From NCBI GenBank assembly GCA_037130425.1, contig JBAXTB010000134.1, positions 1 to 14,090 on the forward strand: a stretch of 14,090 nucleotides of DNA, read 5' to 3'. The notes below the pieces were generated by a model, which saw only the letters and a list, made by a program, of their open reading frames with translations, had not been told where the DNA came from and did not search any database. This DNA comes from M3007 sp037130425 (GTDB lineage Bacteria > Bacteroidota > Bacteroidia > Chitinophagales > Saprospiraceae). Below, one piece after another: positions 6,502 through 14,065 of the stretch (position 1 is the stretch's first letter; every line of letters begins with the position of its first letter). The translations under genes were made by a program, and so were the position numbers.

Positions 6502-8706
6502 GTGAACAAACTCATCCTTACCGCATTTTTTGCCCTGACAATCAATGCCTTATCTGCACAGTTGGCGCCCGGCAGCGTTTCACCTGATTTTACGGCCACT
6601 GACATCAACGGCAACACCTGGCGCCTGTACGATATACTGAACCAAGGCAAAACCGTGGTGCTCGACATCTCCGCCACCTGGTGCAATCCGTGCTGGAATT
6701 ACCATACCTCCGGCGCACTGGAAGAATTGTACGCCCAGCACGGACCGACTGGAACCGGCGAGTTTATGGTATTTATGGTCGAAGGCGATGAAAACACCAC
6801 GCTGGAAGATTTGAACGGCACCGGCACGAACACGCAGGGCAACTGGGTGGAAAACACGCCCTACCCCATCATCGACAGCCGCGCCATTGCGGAAGCCTTT
6901 GAAATCAATTATTTCCCTACGGTGTACAAAATTTGCCCAAACCGGATCGTTACCGAAATCGGGCAAATACCGACCAATGAGATTTTCAATACCTTGTCGA
7001 GTTGCACCTTTGCGAGCGGTACAAACAACGCTTCTATCCTGAAATACACGGGATTTGAAGGCGATTTTTGCGAGCAAAAAACTTTTGCGCCCGCATTTTA
7101 CCTGCAAAATCTGGGTACGACGCCGCTTACCAGTGCAAGCGTCGCGCTTAAATACAATGGCTTAATCGCGCAAACAATTTCCTGGACAGGGCATTTGAAT
7201 ACCTATGAAAATGAACTGATTACGTTCAATACGTCTACGTTTTCACAAAACACCGATCTCCTGATTTCAGCCACCAACATCAACGGCGGTATCGACGATC
7301 ACCCTGGCGACAATGCCTATTTCACCGCTGTCAACATCGCGCCGGATGTAAATACAAACCTGTTCGGCCTGGAGTTAAAACTCGATCAAAATCCCAACGC
7401 CTGTTATTGGGAAATCACCAACAGCAGCGGCATGGTGTTGCGTTACGGCGGCAACCGGCAGGTCAAATACCCGAACGAATCCAACAGCGGCAAATACACC
7501 AGCGCCGAGGGCATTGTAAATGTAAATTTCCCGCTGGCAAATAACGATTGCTACGAGTTTAACATTTACGATGGTTTGGGCGACGGACTCTGCTGCCAGG
7601 ATGGTCAGGGCTACTTTAAACTCAAGAACCAGGCTGGAAATGTGGTGGCGGAAGGCGGCCAATTCCTCGGCTCCGACACCCGGCCCTTCGGCATCCACAA
7701 CAGCCCCGGCGCGCCCGACAATGCCATGTTGCTTACCCTGGCGCCTACAGTGCCCGATTTTTGTGACAGTTATACCTTCAGTCCCGCTGTGGATGTGCGC
7801 AACATCGGTTCCAACCCGATTACCAAACTGCAATTGCAATTCCTCAGCGGCGCCAACGTACTCGAAACCTACGACTGGACCGGCAATATTGCGCCTTTGG
7901 GCAGCAAAACCGTGACCATGAATCCGGTTACGCTTACCCAAACGACCAACATGAACGTGGTCATCAGCGGCGTGAATGACTTGGCGGATACGGATGATTT
8001 CGGCAACAAACTCGGCAGAGGTGTAAAACGCAATGTGGCAGGCAAAAAGAACTGGATCGTTGATATTCAAACTGATTTTGAAGGCTATGAACTGTATTGG
8101 GAAATCACCAATTCGCTGGGCGCAGTGGTCGCTTCCGGGGGAAACACGGCGGTCGGCCCAAATGGCGGCGGCCTGAAACTCGCGCACTCAAACGATCCCG
8201 GCGCTTACCCGAACAACACCCATTTGCAAGTCAATGTAAACATCCCCAGCGATGATTGTTACCAATTGCATGTAGTGGACGATGCGGGCAACGGCATGTT
8301 CAATAATTCGTTCGGTTTCGCGGCTCCTTACCTGCGCGTGCGCAATGCGCAACAGGGATTATACACGGGTACCAATGGCGCATACACAAATGATTTTCGT
8401 TCGAATATAGATTTGGAGTCGCCGGCCGGAACGACCGAAAGCACTGTTTTTCAAACAATTATGATCGCTCCGAATCCGGCAGATAGTCGAATTACCACCA
8501 GCCTCGATATGCCTGTTTACGGCAATGTTTCGGTTCGAATGTTTAACACACAGGGCCAAATAGTGAAAACGATGGTAACACCGGCAATGGCGCCAGGCAA
8601 ACAATTGATTTCTTTGGATGTTTCAGATTTGACAAATGGGTTGTATGAATTGCAAATTGCAGGCGAGGGTATATTAGGGGTTGGGAAGGTAGTTGTACAA
8701 CGATAG
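6502..8706 (+). CDS. Secreted thioredoxin-like (redoxin) protein with duplicated modules and T9SS sorting domain
   Basis: A 734-residue protein. I use the GTG at 6502 because the signal peptide (MNKLILTAFFALTINALSAQ) follows it at once and no in-frame ATG lies nearby; AAAAGG precedes it. Residues ~22-165 are a TlpA/AhpC-TSA-like thioredoxin fold: SVSPDFTATDINGNTW, the CxxC in TWCNPCW (C61, C64), and the cis-Pro-like loop NYFPTVYKICPN (136-147). This predicts thiol-disulfide or peroxide chemistry outside the cell. Two related modules follow (~189-391 and ~420-618), each a CARDB-like beta domain (FCEQKTFAPAFYLQNLG; FCDSYTFSPAVDVRNIG) then a YWEITNS...GG segment. The first also has the cysteine-rich DGLGDGLCC; the second has DDAGNGMFN there and lacks the cysteines. 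Residues ~650-734 are the sorting domain (IAPNPADSRITTSL, then NGLYELQIAG). It probably shares a transcript with the gene 11 bases upstream. The redox partner is unknown. Confidence 0.87.
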   Translation: MNKLILTAFFALTINALSAQLAPGSVSPDFTATDINGNTWRLYDILNQGKTVVLDISATWCNPCWNYHTSGALEELYAQHGPTGTGEFMVFMVEGDENTTLEDLNGTGTNTQGNWVENTPYPIIDSRAIAEAFEINYFPTVYKICPNRIVTEIGQIPTNEIFNTLSSCTFASGTNNASILKYTGFEGDFCEQKTFAPAFYLQNLGTTPLTSASVALKYNGLIAQTISWTGHLNTYENELITFNTSTFSQNTDLLISATNINGGIDDHPGDNAYFTAVNIAPDVNTNLFGLELKLDQNPNACYWEITNSSGMVLRYGGNRQVKYPNESNSGKYTSAEGIVNVNFPLANNDCYEFNIYDGLGDGLCCQDGQGYFKLKNQAGNVVAEGGQFLGSDTRPFGIHNSPGAPDNAMLLTLAPTVPDFCDSYTFSPAVDVRNIGSNPITKLQLQFLSGANVLETYDWTGNIAPLGSKTVTMNPVTLTQTTNMNVVISGVNDLADTDDFGNKLGRGVKRNVAGKKNWIVDIQTDFEGYELYWEITNSLGAVVASGGNTAVGPNGGGLKLAHSNDPGAYPNNTHLQVNVNIPSDDCYQLHVVDDAGNGMFNNSFGFAAPYLRVRNAQQGLYTGTNGAYTNDFRSNIDLESPAGTTESTVFQTIMIAPNPADSRITTSLDMPVYGNVSVRMFNTQGQIVKTMVTPAMAPGKQLISLDVSDLTNGLYELQIAGEGILGVGKVVVQR
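7066..8355 (+). repeat. Two-copy internal module duplication within the redoxin gene
   Basis: Codons ~189-391 (about 7066-7674) and ~420-618 (about 7759-8355) encode two related modules. Aligned landmarks are FCEQKTFAP/FCDSYTFSP, SWTGHL/DWTGNI, CYWEITNSSG/LYWEITNSLG, DCYEFNIYDGLGDG/DCYQLHVVDDAGNG and YFKLKNQAGN/YLRVRNAQQG. The protein patterns match better than the DNA, so the duplication is not recent. Confidence 0.75.
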
Positions 8707-8728
8707 CCAGAATTTCAATAACAATCCC

Positions 8729-8736
8729 TATTTTTG
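8729..8736 (+). promoter_or_regulatory. Bacteroidota -7 promoter element (TATTTTTG)
   Basis: TATTTTTG fits TAnnTTTG and lies 28 bases before the ATG at 8764, so the haem-domain gene probably has its own start with a leader of about 20 bases. A -33 match is not obvious. The element overlaps an in-frame TTG (8734) that would extend the protein by ten residues; the promoter makes that start unlikely. Confidence 0.5.
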
Positions 8737-8763
8737 ACTTCTTTTGTAAAATCTATTTGTTCC

Positions 8764-9258
8764 ATGAAAAAATACGTAAAAAATATCCTGATCGGTCTAT
8801 TGGTGATACTGGTTATCATTCAATTTATCAAACCCGCCAAAAACCAGTCAAACGACCAAACACACCATATTTCCACCAAATATCCGGTGCCTGAAAACGT
8901 GGAAGCCATTTTAAAAGTAGCCTGCTACGACTGCCACAGCAACAACACGGTATATCCCTGGTACGCTAATTTCCAGCCGGTCGCCTGGTGGCTCGCCGAT
9001 CATATCAATGAAGGAAAACGGGAGCTGAATTTTTCCACGTTCACCACGCGCAAGATTGCCGTGCAGAACCACAAATTAGATGAGATCATCAAAAATGTGA
9101 AGGAAGGCGAAATGCCGCTGAATTCATACACCTGGATTCACAGCGACGCCAGACTAACGGACGAACAAAGGGGCATTATCACCAATTGGGCGCAAAGCCT
9201 GATGGACACCATTAAAGCCCATTATCCGGCTGATAGTTTAGTGCTTAAAAGAAGGTAG
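8764..9258 (+). CDS. Membrane-anchored haem-binding-domain protein (CxxCH)
   Basis: A 164-residue protein with one N-terminal membrane segment (residues ~7-22, after MKKYVKN) and a periplasmic domain of the Haem_bd type common in Bacteroidota. The c-type haem motif is C54-Y-D-C57-H58 in ACYDCHSNNTVYPWY. The family's following pattern is present: QPVAWWLADHINEGKRELNF (71-90), a methionine in EGEMPLNSY (M117, a possible distal haem ligand), and WIHSDARLTDEQ near the end. A single covalent haem is expected, with a role in electron transfer or redox sensing; the exact function of the family is not settled. The ATG at 8764 directly precedes the anchor. It faces the HtrA gene tail to tail, with 10 bases between stops and no hairpin there. 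Confidence 0.87.
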   Translation: MKKYVKNILIGLLVILVIIQFIKPAKNQSNDQTHHISTKYPVPENVEAILKVACYDCHSNNTVYPWYANFQPVAWWLADHINEGKRELNFSTFTTRKIAVQNHKLDEIIKNVKEGEMPLNSYTWIHSDARLTDEQRGIITNWAQSLMDTIKAHYPADSLVLKRR

Positions 9259-9268
9259 TTTTTTGTCC

Positions 9269-10702
9269 TTATTGGCGTTTTTTGAAGCGGTAAGAGTACA
9301 AATCCGGCTCGCCTTCATAATACCCATCCAAGGAAAGGCTGTTAAAAGCATGTTTTATGGCGTCAATGGCATCCGAGGCATTGCTCACCCGGTTGCCATT
9401 GACGCTTGTAATGACAAATCCCGGCTGCATGTTGGTGGAATATACCGGGCTGCCGCGCTTCACGGATGTCACCAAAGCGCCCTGCAAGCGCATTTTTCGT
9501 CGTTCCTCCTTGTTCAAATCCCGCAGTTCAAGTCCGACGTCGTTTTTGAGTTCGTCGCCCTCCACCTTTGCCGTGCTGGTGGTATTATTGCTGTCTTTGA
9601 GCGTAACCTGCGTGCGGAATTTTTTCCCTTTGCGCCAATATTCAATGGTAACTTTTTCGCCGGGGCGGTAACGACCAACTAATTCCTGCAATTCAGGCGT
9701 ATGTTTCAGGCGGGTATCATTGAGGCCGATAATTACATCGCCGGTTTGAAGGCCCGCATCTGAAGCGCCTCCATCCGAATTGACGCGGGTAACAAAGACA
9801 CCCTCGGCGGTCGGCAACCCGATTTCACGCGCGGTTTCACTGTCAATATCTTCGATGCGCACGCCTAAATACGCGCGTTGCACGACGCCGAATTCTTTCA
9901 AATCACGGATGATTTTTTGCACCAAATTAGAAGGCACCGCAAAGGAATATCCTTCATAACTGCCTGATTCCGTGATAATTGCCGTGTTAATGCCAATTAA
10001 TTCTCCGTTTGTGTTTACCAATGCCCCGCCGCTGTTGCCAGGGTTTACGGCAGCATCCGTTTGAATAAACGATTCAATGCTGGCTTCTCCGCCTAAGATA
10101 TTGATATTCCGGCCTTTAGCGCTCACGATACCGGCCGTTACGGTACTTTCCAAATTAAACGGATTGCCCACGGCCAACACCCATTCGCCCACGCGTACCG
10201 AGTCGCTGTTGCCAAAAACAATAAACGGAAGTTCCATTTCTTCAATTTTCAGCAAGGCAATATCAGTAGACGGATCAGAGCCTACTATTTTCGCCTTATA
10301 TTCGCGCTTGTCGGCCAAGGTGACCCTAATATCTGTGCTTTTTTCCACCACATGATGATTGGTCACAATCAAGCCGTCGGGCGACATGATGACCCCCGAC
10401 CCCGAAGATCCCGTCATAGAACCGCCGTTCCAAATACCGGCCCCGGTTTGAATCAAAGCGCGGATATTGACCACGGCAGGCGTCGCGACTTCGGCTGATT
10501 CCGTAAAATCAGTGGGCGCCGAAGACTTAAAAGCGCTGGTGGAACGTTGGTTGAATAATTTTTCAACCAATCCTGTGTAACGCGCCGCGCCTTCTTGTTC
10601 CGCCCATACCACCCGGCTCGGCTGGGCGAATCGGCTGAACAAGTACACGGATAATAAAGAGGAAAGGACACAAGCGGATAAAAGCGACAGGTATTTTCTC
10701 AT
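9269..10702 (-). CDS. htrA: HtrA/DegP-like periplasmic serine protease
   Basis: A 477-residue Do-type protease. The N-terminus (MRKYLSLLSACVLSSLLSVYLFS) is a signal peptide or membrane anchor. The trypsin-like domain spans ~70-270 with the full triad: H117 in TNHHVV, D147 in STDIALLKI, S224 in NPGNSGGAL. Two PDZ domains follow, ~275-370 (YLGVRIEDI, then GLQTGDVIIGLND) and ~385-476 (VGLELRDLNKEE, then MQPGFVITSVNG). Family members degrade or refold misfolded envelope proteins, often as trimers or larger cages. The length matches DegP/DegQ (~450-475). It is transcribed alone from the reverse strand and diverges from dapF across 152 bases. In many Bacteroidota this is an essential or stress-induced quality-control enzyme; a link to folding of the T9SS cargo nearby is only a guess. 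Confidence 0.95.
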   Translation of the reverse strand: MRKYLSLLSACVLSSLLSVYLFSRFAQPSRVVWAEQEGAARYTGLVEKLFNQRSTSAFKSSAPTDFTESAEVATPAVVNIRALIQTGAGIWNGGSMTGSSGSGVIMSPDGLIVTNHHVVEKSTDIRVTLADKREYKAKIVGSDPSTDIALLKIEEMELPFIVFGNSDSVRVGEWVLAVGNPFNLESTVTAGIVSAKGRNINILGGEASIESFIQTDAAVNPGNSGGALVNTNGELIGINTAIITESGSYEGYSFAVPSNLVQKIIRDLKEFGVVQRAYLGVRIEDIDSETAREIGLPTAEGVFVTRVNSDGGASDAGLQTGDVIIGLNDTRLKHTPELQELVGRYRPGEKVTIEYWRKGKKFRTQVTLKDSNNTTSTAKVEGDELKNDVGLELRDLNKEERRKMRLQGALVTSVKRGSPVYSTNMQPGFVITSVNGNRVSNASDAIDAIKHAFNSLSLDGYYEGEPDLYSYRFKKRQ

Positions 10703-10854
10703 GAATACGAATTAGATTGTCATAATAGACAAGTAAAAAAACGAATGAAACGCATTTTTAGTTTAAATTCTTGACAGGCATTTCAAACAATAGACGAAAC
10801 CAGCCTTTAACCCAATGAACCGACTACGCGATCAGACGTTATTATAAATAAAAT
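10703..10854. promoter_or_regulatory. Divergent intergenic region between htrA and dapF
   Basis: This 152-base AT-rich gap must hold promoters for both genes. On the reverse strand TATTGTTTG (near 10792-10784) resembles TAnnTTTG with one extra base in the spacer. On the forward strand TTGACA occurs at 10771-10776, but no convincing -7 box follows at the right distance. No exact consensus element is seen on either strand. Confidence 0.35.
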
Positions 10855-11661
10855 ATGACCATGAAATTTTGGAAATACCAGGGCGCCGGCAATGATTTTA
10901 TCATGGTCGACCAACGAGAAAAACAAGGGCTTACCCGCGCGGACACGGAAACGATTGAGCGCCTCTGCGACCGCCGTTTCGGCATCGGCGCCGACGGGCT
11001 GATTTTGTTGCAAAACCACGCGGAATATGATTTTGAAATGGTGTATTTCAATGCCGACGGACGGGAAAGCAGCATGTGCGGCAACGGCGGACGTTGTATT
11101 GCGGCATTTGCACAACATTTGGGCATTATTTCCGATTACGGCCGTTTTATGGCCATCGACGGTGAACACGAAGCCAAAATTATCCGCTCTATCGCGCCAA
11201 AAGGCGAATGGGTGGAACTAAAAATGATTGAGGTGCGTAAGGTAGAACAAGACGGAAATACCTTTTTGCTCAACACCGGCTCCCCGCATTATGTACGCTT
11301 TGAAACCCGAATCGACGATAAAAATATGGTGCAGGAAGGCCGGGCGGTGCGTTATTCCGAGCGTTTTGCGGCAAATGGCATCAATGTAAACCTTGTTTCC
11401 CTTGATGACACGGGCCTCAACATCCGCACGTACGAACGGGGTGTGGAAGACGAAACCTTAGCCTGCGGAACCGGCGTAACAGCAGCGGCCATTGCTTCGT
11501 CTTTGTACCGCAATCAAAACGAAACCGATGTTGAAGTGCCTGTAAAAGCGGCGGGCGGTAATTTATCCGTCCGTTTTAAACGACAGGCAGACGGTACTTT
11601 TTCCGACATTTGGCTTTGCGGCCCGGCCCAACAAGTTTTTGAAGGTGAAATTGATATTTAA
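10855..11661 (+). CDS. dapF: Diaminopimelate epimerase
   Basis: DapF interconverts LL- and meso-2,6-diaminopimelate in the cytoplasm, supplying the peptidoglycan cross-linking residue and the precursor of lysine. It is a PLP-independent two-cysteine racemase. Both catalytic cysteines are visible: C75 in MCGNGGRC and C204 in ACGTGVTA. Other signatures are YQGAGNDFIMVDQ at the N-terminus, NADGRESS (66-73), FGIGADGLI (42-50), NTGSPHYV (140-147) and the RTYERGVEDET segment before the second cysteine. At 268 residues it is the normal family length. Two ATG codons are possible, 10855 and 10861; family members usually begin MKF, which favours 10861 slightly. It heads a likely operon with the barrel gene 6 bases downstream. 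Confidence 0.97.
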   Translation: MTMKFWKYQGAGNDFIMVDQREKQGLTRADTETIERLCDRRFGIGADGLILLQNHAEYDFEMVYFNADGRESSMCGNGGRCIAAFAQHLGIISDYGRFMAIDGEHEAKIIRSIAPKGEWVELKMIEVRKVEQDGNTFLLNTGSPHYVRFETRIDDKNMVQEGRAVRYSERFAANGINVNLVSLDDTGLNIRTYERGVEDETLACGTGVTAAAIASSLYRNQNETDVEVPVKAAGGNLSVRFKRQADGTFSDIWLCGPAQQVFEGEIDI

Positions 11662-11667
11662 CACAAT

Positions 11668-12846
11668 ATGATACGTATTTACCTGTCTCTATTCGTTTAT
11701 CTGCTGTTTCTCATGCCGCTTTGTGCGCAAACAGATACGGCAGTTTCAGGCGCCAAACCTGGTCGTTACGATCAGATTGCGAAGGCGCGACAAGCCTTGC
11801 AAGCGGCCTTTTTAGACAATGACCAGGCCACTGCGCAAATCTGGAAAGATTCATTGATGCGCTTAGAAAACGATCAATACACCGCGCTGATATGGGATGA
11901 ACGCTGGCTTTTGTATTTTTGGGAGGAATCCTACGGCAATTTATTTGAAGAAGTGGCCCGCTTCGACGACCACGAGCGCAGCTTAGCAGCGTATAAAATT
12001 CAGCCCCCGCCCGACAGCCTGTACGAGTGGCTGGATCGCAATTTATATGAAAAGCGGTACGATATGTTTCGCAAACTGCGCGAGGGATTTTTGAGCGAAG
12101 AAGAGCGCGTGTTTTCCACGCTCATGCTCGAATATTTGTTGCGCATGAACGTAAATGCAAGGGACTGGAACACGCGGGTAGATTCCTTTGCCAAACGCTA
12201 CCCGAACTCCCGTTTCAATCGTTTTCTAAAAACGACCCAAACGTTCATCGCCAAACCCGGCAAAAGCGCCTTGAACCTGGATTTATTGTTCCAAAACGGC
12301 AACTGGCGCGATGAAACGGACCGAAGTCTCAAGCCTTTATATGCCGGTGATTTTGGCCTTGCTTATTGGCAAAACCGCTGGAATTTCGGTTTTCACTTTA
12401 CCATCGGGCGCACTTACCTCGACCGCGACCTTTATGTAAATACCTATTTGTGGCCCAAGAAGGACAAAGCCACCTTTATGGCGCCGGAACTCGAATTCGG
12501 GTATGACATCATTAATTCTAAAAAACTGCGCATATTCCCGTCTTTAGGCGCGGGCGTCAGCATCTTGCGCGCGCCGCAAGCCGGTGATGAAAACAATCCT
12601 TTGCCCGATTATTACATCAATTTCAAATTGAAGCGGGGCTTTCTCATGGGCACCCTGACGACGGACGTCAAGTTAAAACACCTGTCAGAAGATGACCCGG
12701 ACATTCCACAAGGTTCCTATCAGAGCATCCGGCTGCGGCTCGGATACCGACGGCTGTTTTTGGGCGAATTAAATCATGCTTTGCGCGGCGATATGGTTTT
12801 CTTAGCGGTCGGCATTAATTTTCACTTGTTTACGCAGGAAAATTAA
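11668..12846 (+). CDS. Putative outer-membrane beta-barrel protein with helical N-terminal domain
   Basis: A 392-residue protein that I do not recognise by family. It starts with a clear signal peptide (MIRIYLSLFVYLLFLMPLCA, then QTDT). Residues ~30-195 look helical and charged, rich in W, Y, R and E. Residues ~200-390 alternate in the manner of beta-barrel strands with aromatic ends (LAYWQNRWNFGFHFTIGRTY, FMAPELEFGYDI, FPSLGAGVSIL, QSIRLRLGYRRLFLGEL, MVFLAVGINFHLF), consistent with an eight-strand-like porin fold. The C-terminus ends VGINFHLFTQEN rather than with a classic aromatic residue. The gene starts 6 bases after dapF and is probably co-transcribed. No T9SS tail is present. Function unknown; the barrel call is pattern-based. 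Confidence 0.7.
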   Translation: MIRIYLSLFVYLLFLMPLCAQTDTAVSGAKPGRYDQIAKARQALQAAFLDNDQATAQIWKDSLMRLENDQYTALIWDERWLLYFWEESYGNLFEEVARFDDHERSLAAYKIQPPPDSLYEWLDRNLYEKRYDMFRKLREGFLSEEERVFSTLMLEYLLRMNVNARDWNTRVDSFAKRYPNSRFNRFLKTTQTFIAKPGKSALNLDLLFQNGNWRDETDRSLKPLYAGDFGLAYWQNRWNFGFHFTIGRTYLDRDLYVNTYLWPKKDKATFMAPELEFGYDIINSKKLRIFPSLGAGVSILRAPQAGDENNPLPDYYINFKLKRGFLMGTLTTDVKLKHLSEDDPDIPQGSYQSIRLRLGYRRLFLGELNHALRGDMVFLAVGINFHLFTQEN

Positions 12847-12861
12847 TTAAATACAAAGCAA

Positions 12862-13794
12862 ATGGCTGACAATAATACCAACTTCGACTGGCTGTCGGAT
12901 CCGGCGCCGGCCTTCGCGGCCCAGGAAGCCTGGGACAATGGCCGATACAGCCAAATTGAAACCATGCACGTATTAAGTCCTGTAGGGGGGCCGTTTACGA
13001 TTGCTTGCGGCATGGGTTTATTTGCGGAACATGTGAATACGTTTCGGTTTTCGCCCGACATCATTCAGCGCCTTGGTCGCCTCGCAGATGCGCGCGGGCG
13101 CTCGGTGTTGCACGAAAGTTTTTTGAACCATTTGCAGCGTATGCGCCTGACCGTGCAAGTCAGGGCAGCTGCGGAGGGTGCTTTTTTGCTGCCCGGCGAG
13201 CCGCTGATGAGCCTGAAAGGGCCGGCGATACAATTATTACTGCTCGAATCTGCTATTCGGCGCTTATGTGTTGAAAGTAGCTGGTATGCCTCGCACGCGG
13301 CGCACGCGCGCTGGCAGGCAGGCGACCTGAAAGAAGAGGACACCCCTACCCTGGCGCCGCAGCCCTGGAATCCGGAAGGCTGGAAAGCGCGCGCCTTGTA
13401 CATTGGCGGCGCGGCGCCTGGTACGGAAACCCCGGCGCCTGATTATAAGCCCGGCACGATCTTTAACCGTTTAGAGGAGGCTTCCGGCGAAGCGTTGGTT
13501 CAAATTCGGCGTTTGTTCAAAACATCTCAACCCGTTGGCGATGTGTGGCTCACGCGCGCGCAAGAAGCCGCCGCAAGCATCAGTCGCTCTACAATTCGAT
13601 TGGAAAACCATGTATCTGGTGAAACGCAAACCCTTCGTTTTACGCGATTTACGAATGTGTATCAGCCGGTTTTGGCCAAAGGAAAACCGGTTTTGCCTGT
13701 TTCAAAACCGGGTTATTTGCGGCAACGCACGCTGACGGGGATGAAGGCATTTGCTGAGGTGAATTTGGGGGGATATTGGAACGGATGGAGTTAG
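12862..13794 (+). CDS. Nicotinate phosphoribosyltransferase-like protein lacking the catalytic core
   Basis: A 310-residue protein whose N-terminal half resembles the N-terminal domain of nicotinate phosphoribosyltransferase (NAPRT). The pattern is FRFSPDIIQRLGRLADARG, ESFLNHLQRMRLTVQVRAAAEGAFLLPGEPLM, then KGPAIQLLLLESAIRR and SHAAHARWQAG (~60-154). The C-terminal stretch VYQPVLAKGKPVLPVSKPGYLRQR (267-290) resembles the NAPRT tail. Real NAPRTs are ~390-490 residues and carry a phosphoribosyl-binding barrel with an FGxRRA segment and a catalytic histidine in a GTxAH-like motif; neither is visible here. The middle (~155-260) is proline-rich, then helical, and unfamiliar. The protein is therefore probably not a working NAPRT and may be a regulator, a binding protein or a decaying paralogue. 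The frame is intact with no frameshift seen. It follows the barrel gene by 15 bases. Confidence 0.6.
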   Translation: MADNNTNFDWLSDPAPAFAAQEAWDNGRYSQIETMHVLSPVGGPFTIACGMGLFAEHVNTFRFSPDIIQRLGRLADARGRSVLHESFLNHLQRMRLTVQVRAAAEGAFLLPGEPLMSLKGPAIQLLLLESAIRRLCVESSWYASHAAHARWQAGDLKEEDTPTLAPQPWNPEGWKARALYIGGAAPGTETPAPDYKPGTIFNRLEEASGEALVQIRRLFKTSQPVGDVWLTRAQEAAASISRSTIRLENHVSGETQTLRFTRFTNVYQPVLAKGKPVLPVSKPGYLRQRTLTGMKAFAEVNLGGYWNGWS

Positions 13795-13795
13795 G

Positions 13796-13835
13796 GAATA
13801 TCGAATATCGAACAGATGAATATCGAATGTCGAAG
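13796..13835. repeat. Heptad repeat cluster (GAATATC units) after the last gene
   Basis: GAATATC occurs at 13796-13802, 13803-13809 and 13818-13824, with variants GAACAGA (13810) and GAATGTC (13825). From memory, clusters of this kind appear between genes in many Bacteroidota genomes and produce spurious translations like TFDIHLFDIRYS on the reverse strand. Function unknown. Confidence 0.7.
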
Positions 13836-13887
13836 TGGGCGTTGGGCTGAGGATTTGTGCGGGCTTGGGCGCCCTTGACCTGTGCAT

Positions 13888-14065
13888 GGCAATGTCTTTA
13901 ACTTAATTCTACTTTGGCACTTTAGGTTTTTAGTTTTCGGATAATGGAATTTCGAGCGTTTTTCTTGGCCGCCCCCAACCCCTAAAGGGGAGCATATCTC
14001 AAGAAAGCATGATAATCAACCACTTTTCGGATCAACTCCCCTTTAGGGCAATGTCATTGACTTAA
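13888..14065. repeat. Imperfect 19-bp direct repeats bounding a 178-bp segment
   Basis: GGCAATGTCTTTAACTTAA (13888-13906) and GGCAATGTCATTGACTTAA (14047-14065) agree at 17 of 19 positions in the same orientation. They bound non-coding DNA that includes the inverted repeat at 13980-14048. This could be a small non-autonomous element or a composite of intergenic repeats; no transposase is nearby. No gene is seen between 13795 and the window end. Confidence 0.6.
13980..14048. repeat. Exact 13-bp inverted repeat (CCCTAAAGGGGAG)
   Basis: CCCTAAAGGGGAG (13980-13992) and CTCCCCTTTAGGG (14036-14048) are perfect inverted repeats with 43 bases between. With one more C on its left, the first arm is itself nearly palindromic (CCCC-TAAA-GGGG). 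A run of C (CCCCC, 13972-13976) lies just left. In RNA it would form a long hairpin and could end the dapF transcript, though it is 185 bases past the last stop. The motif reminds me of dispersed Bacteroidota intergenic repeats; that is from memory. Confidence 0.75.

Noticed and set aside
7375..8187. Reverse-strand ORF of 270 codons inside the redoxin gene
   Set aside because: It lies wholly opposite a well-supported gene, has no recognisable domain and reflects the codon pattern of the forward strand.
8692..8701. 10-bp palindrome GTTGTACAAC at the end of the redoxin gene
   Set aside because: It lies in coding sequence, is short, and has no second copy nearby, so chance is enough to explain it.
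9263..9682. Forward ORF of 139 codons opposite the HtrA PDZ2 region
   Set aside because: The reverse frame carries a complete, conserved protease; the forward frame shows no known motif.
13702..13887. Reverse-strand ORF of 61 codons at the end of the last gene
   Set aside because: Half of it is translation of the GAATATC heptad repeats and the rest overlaps the NAPRT-like gene.
13796..14065. CRISPR array
   Set aside because: The repeats are too short and irregular, spacers of uniform length are missing, and no cas gene is present.
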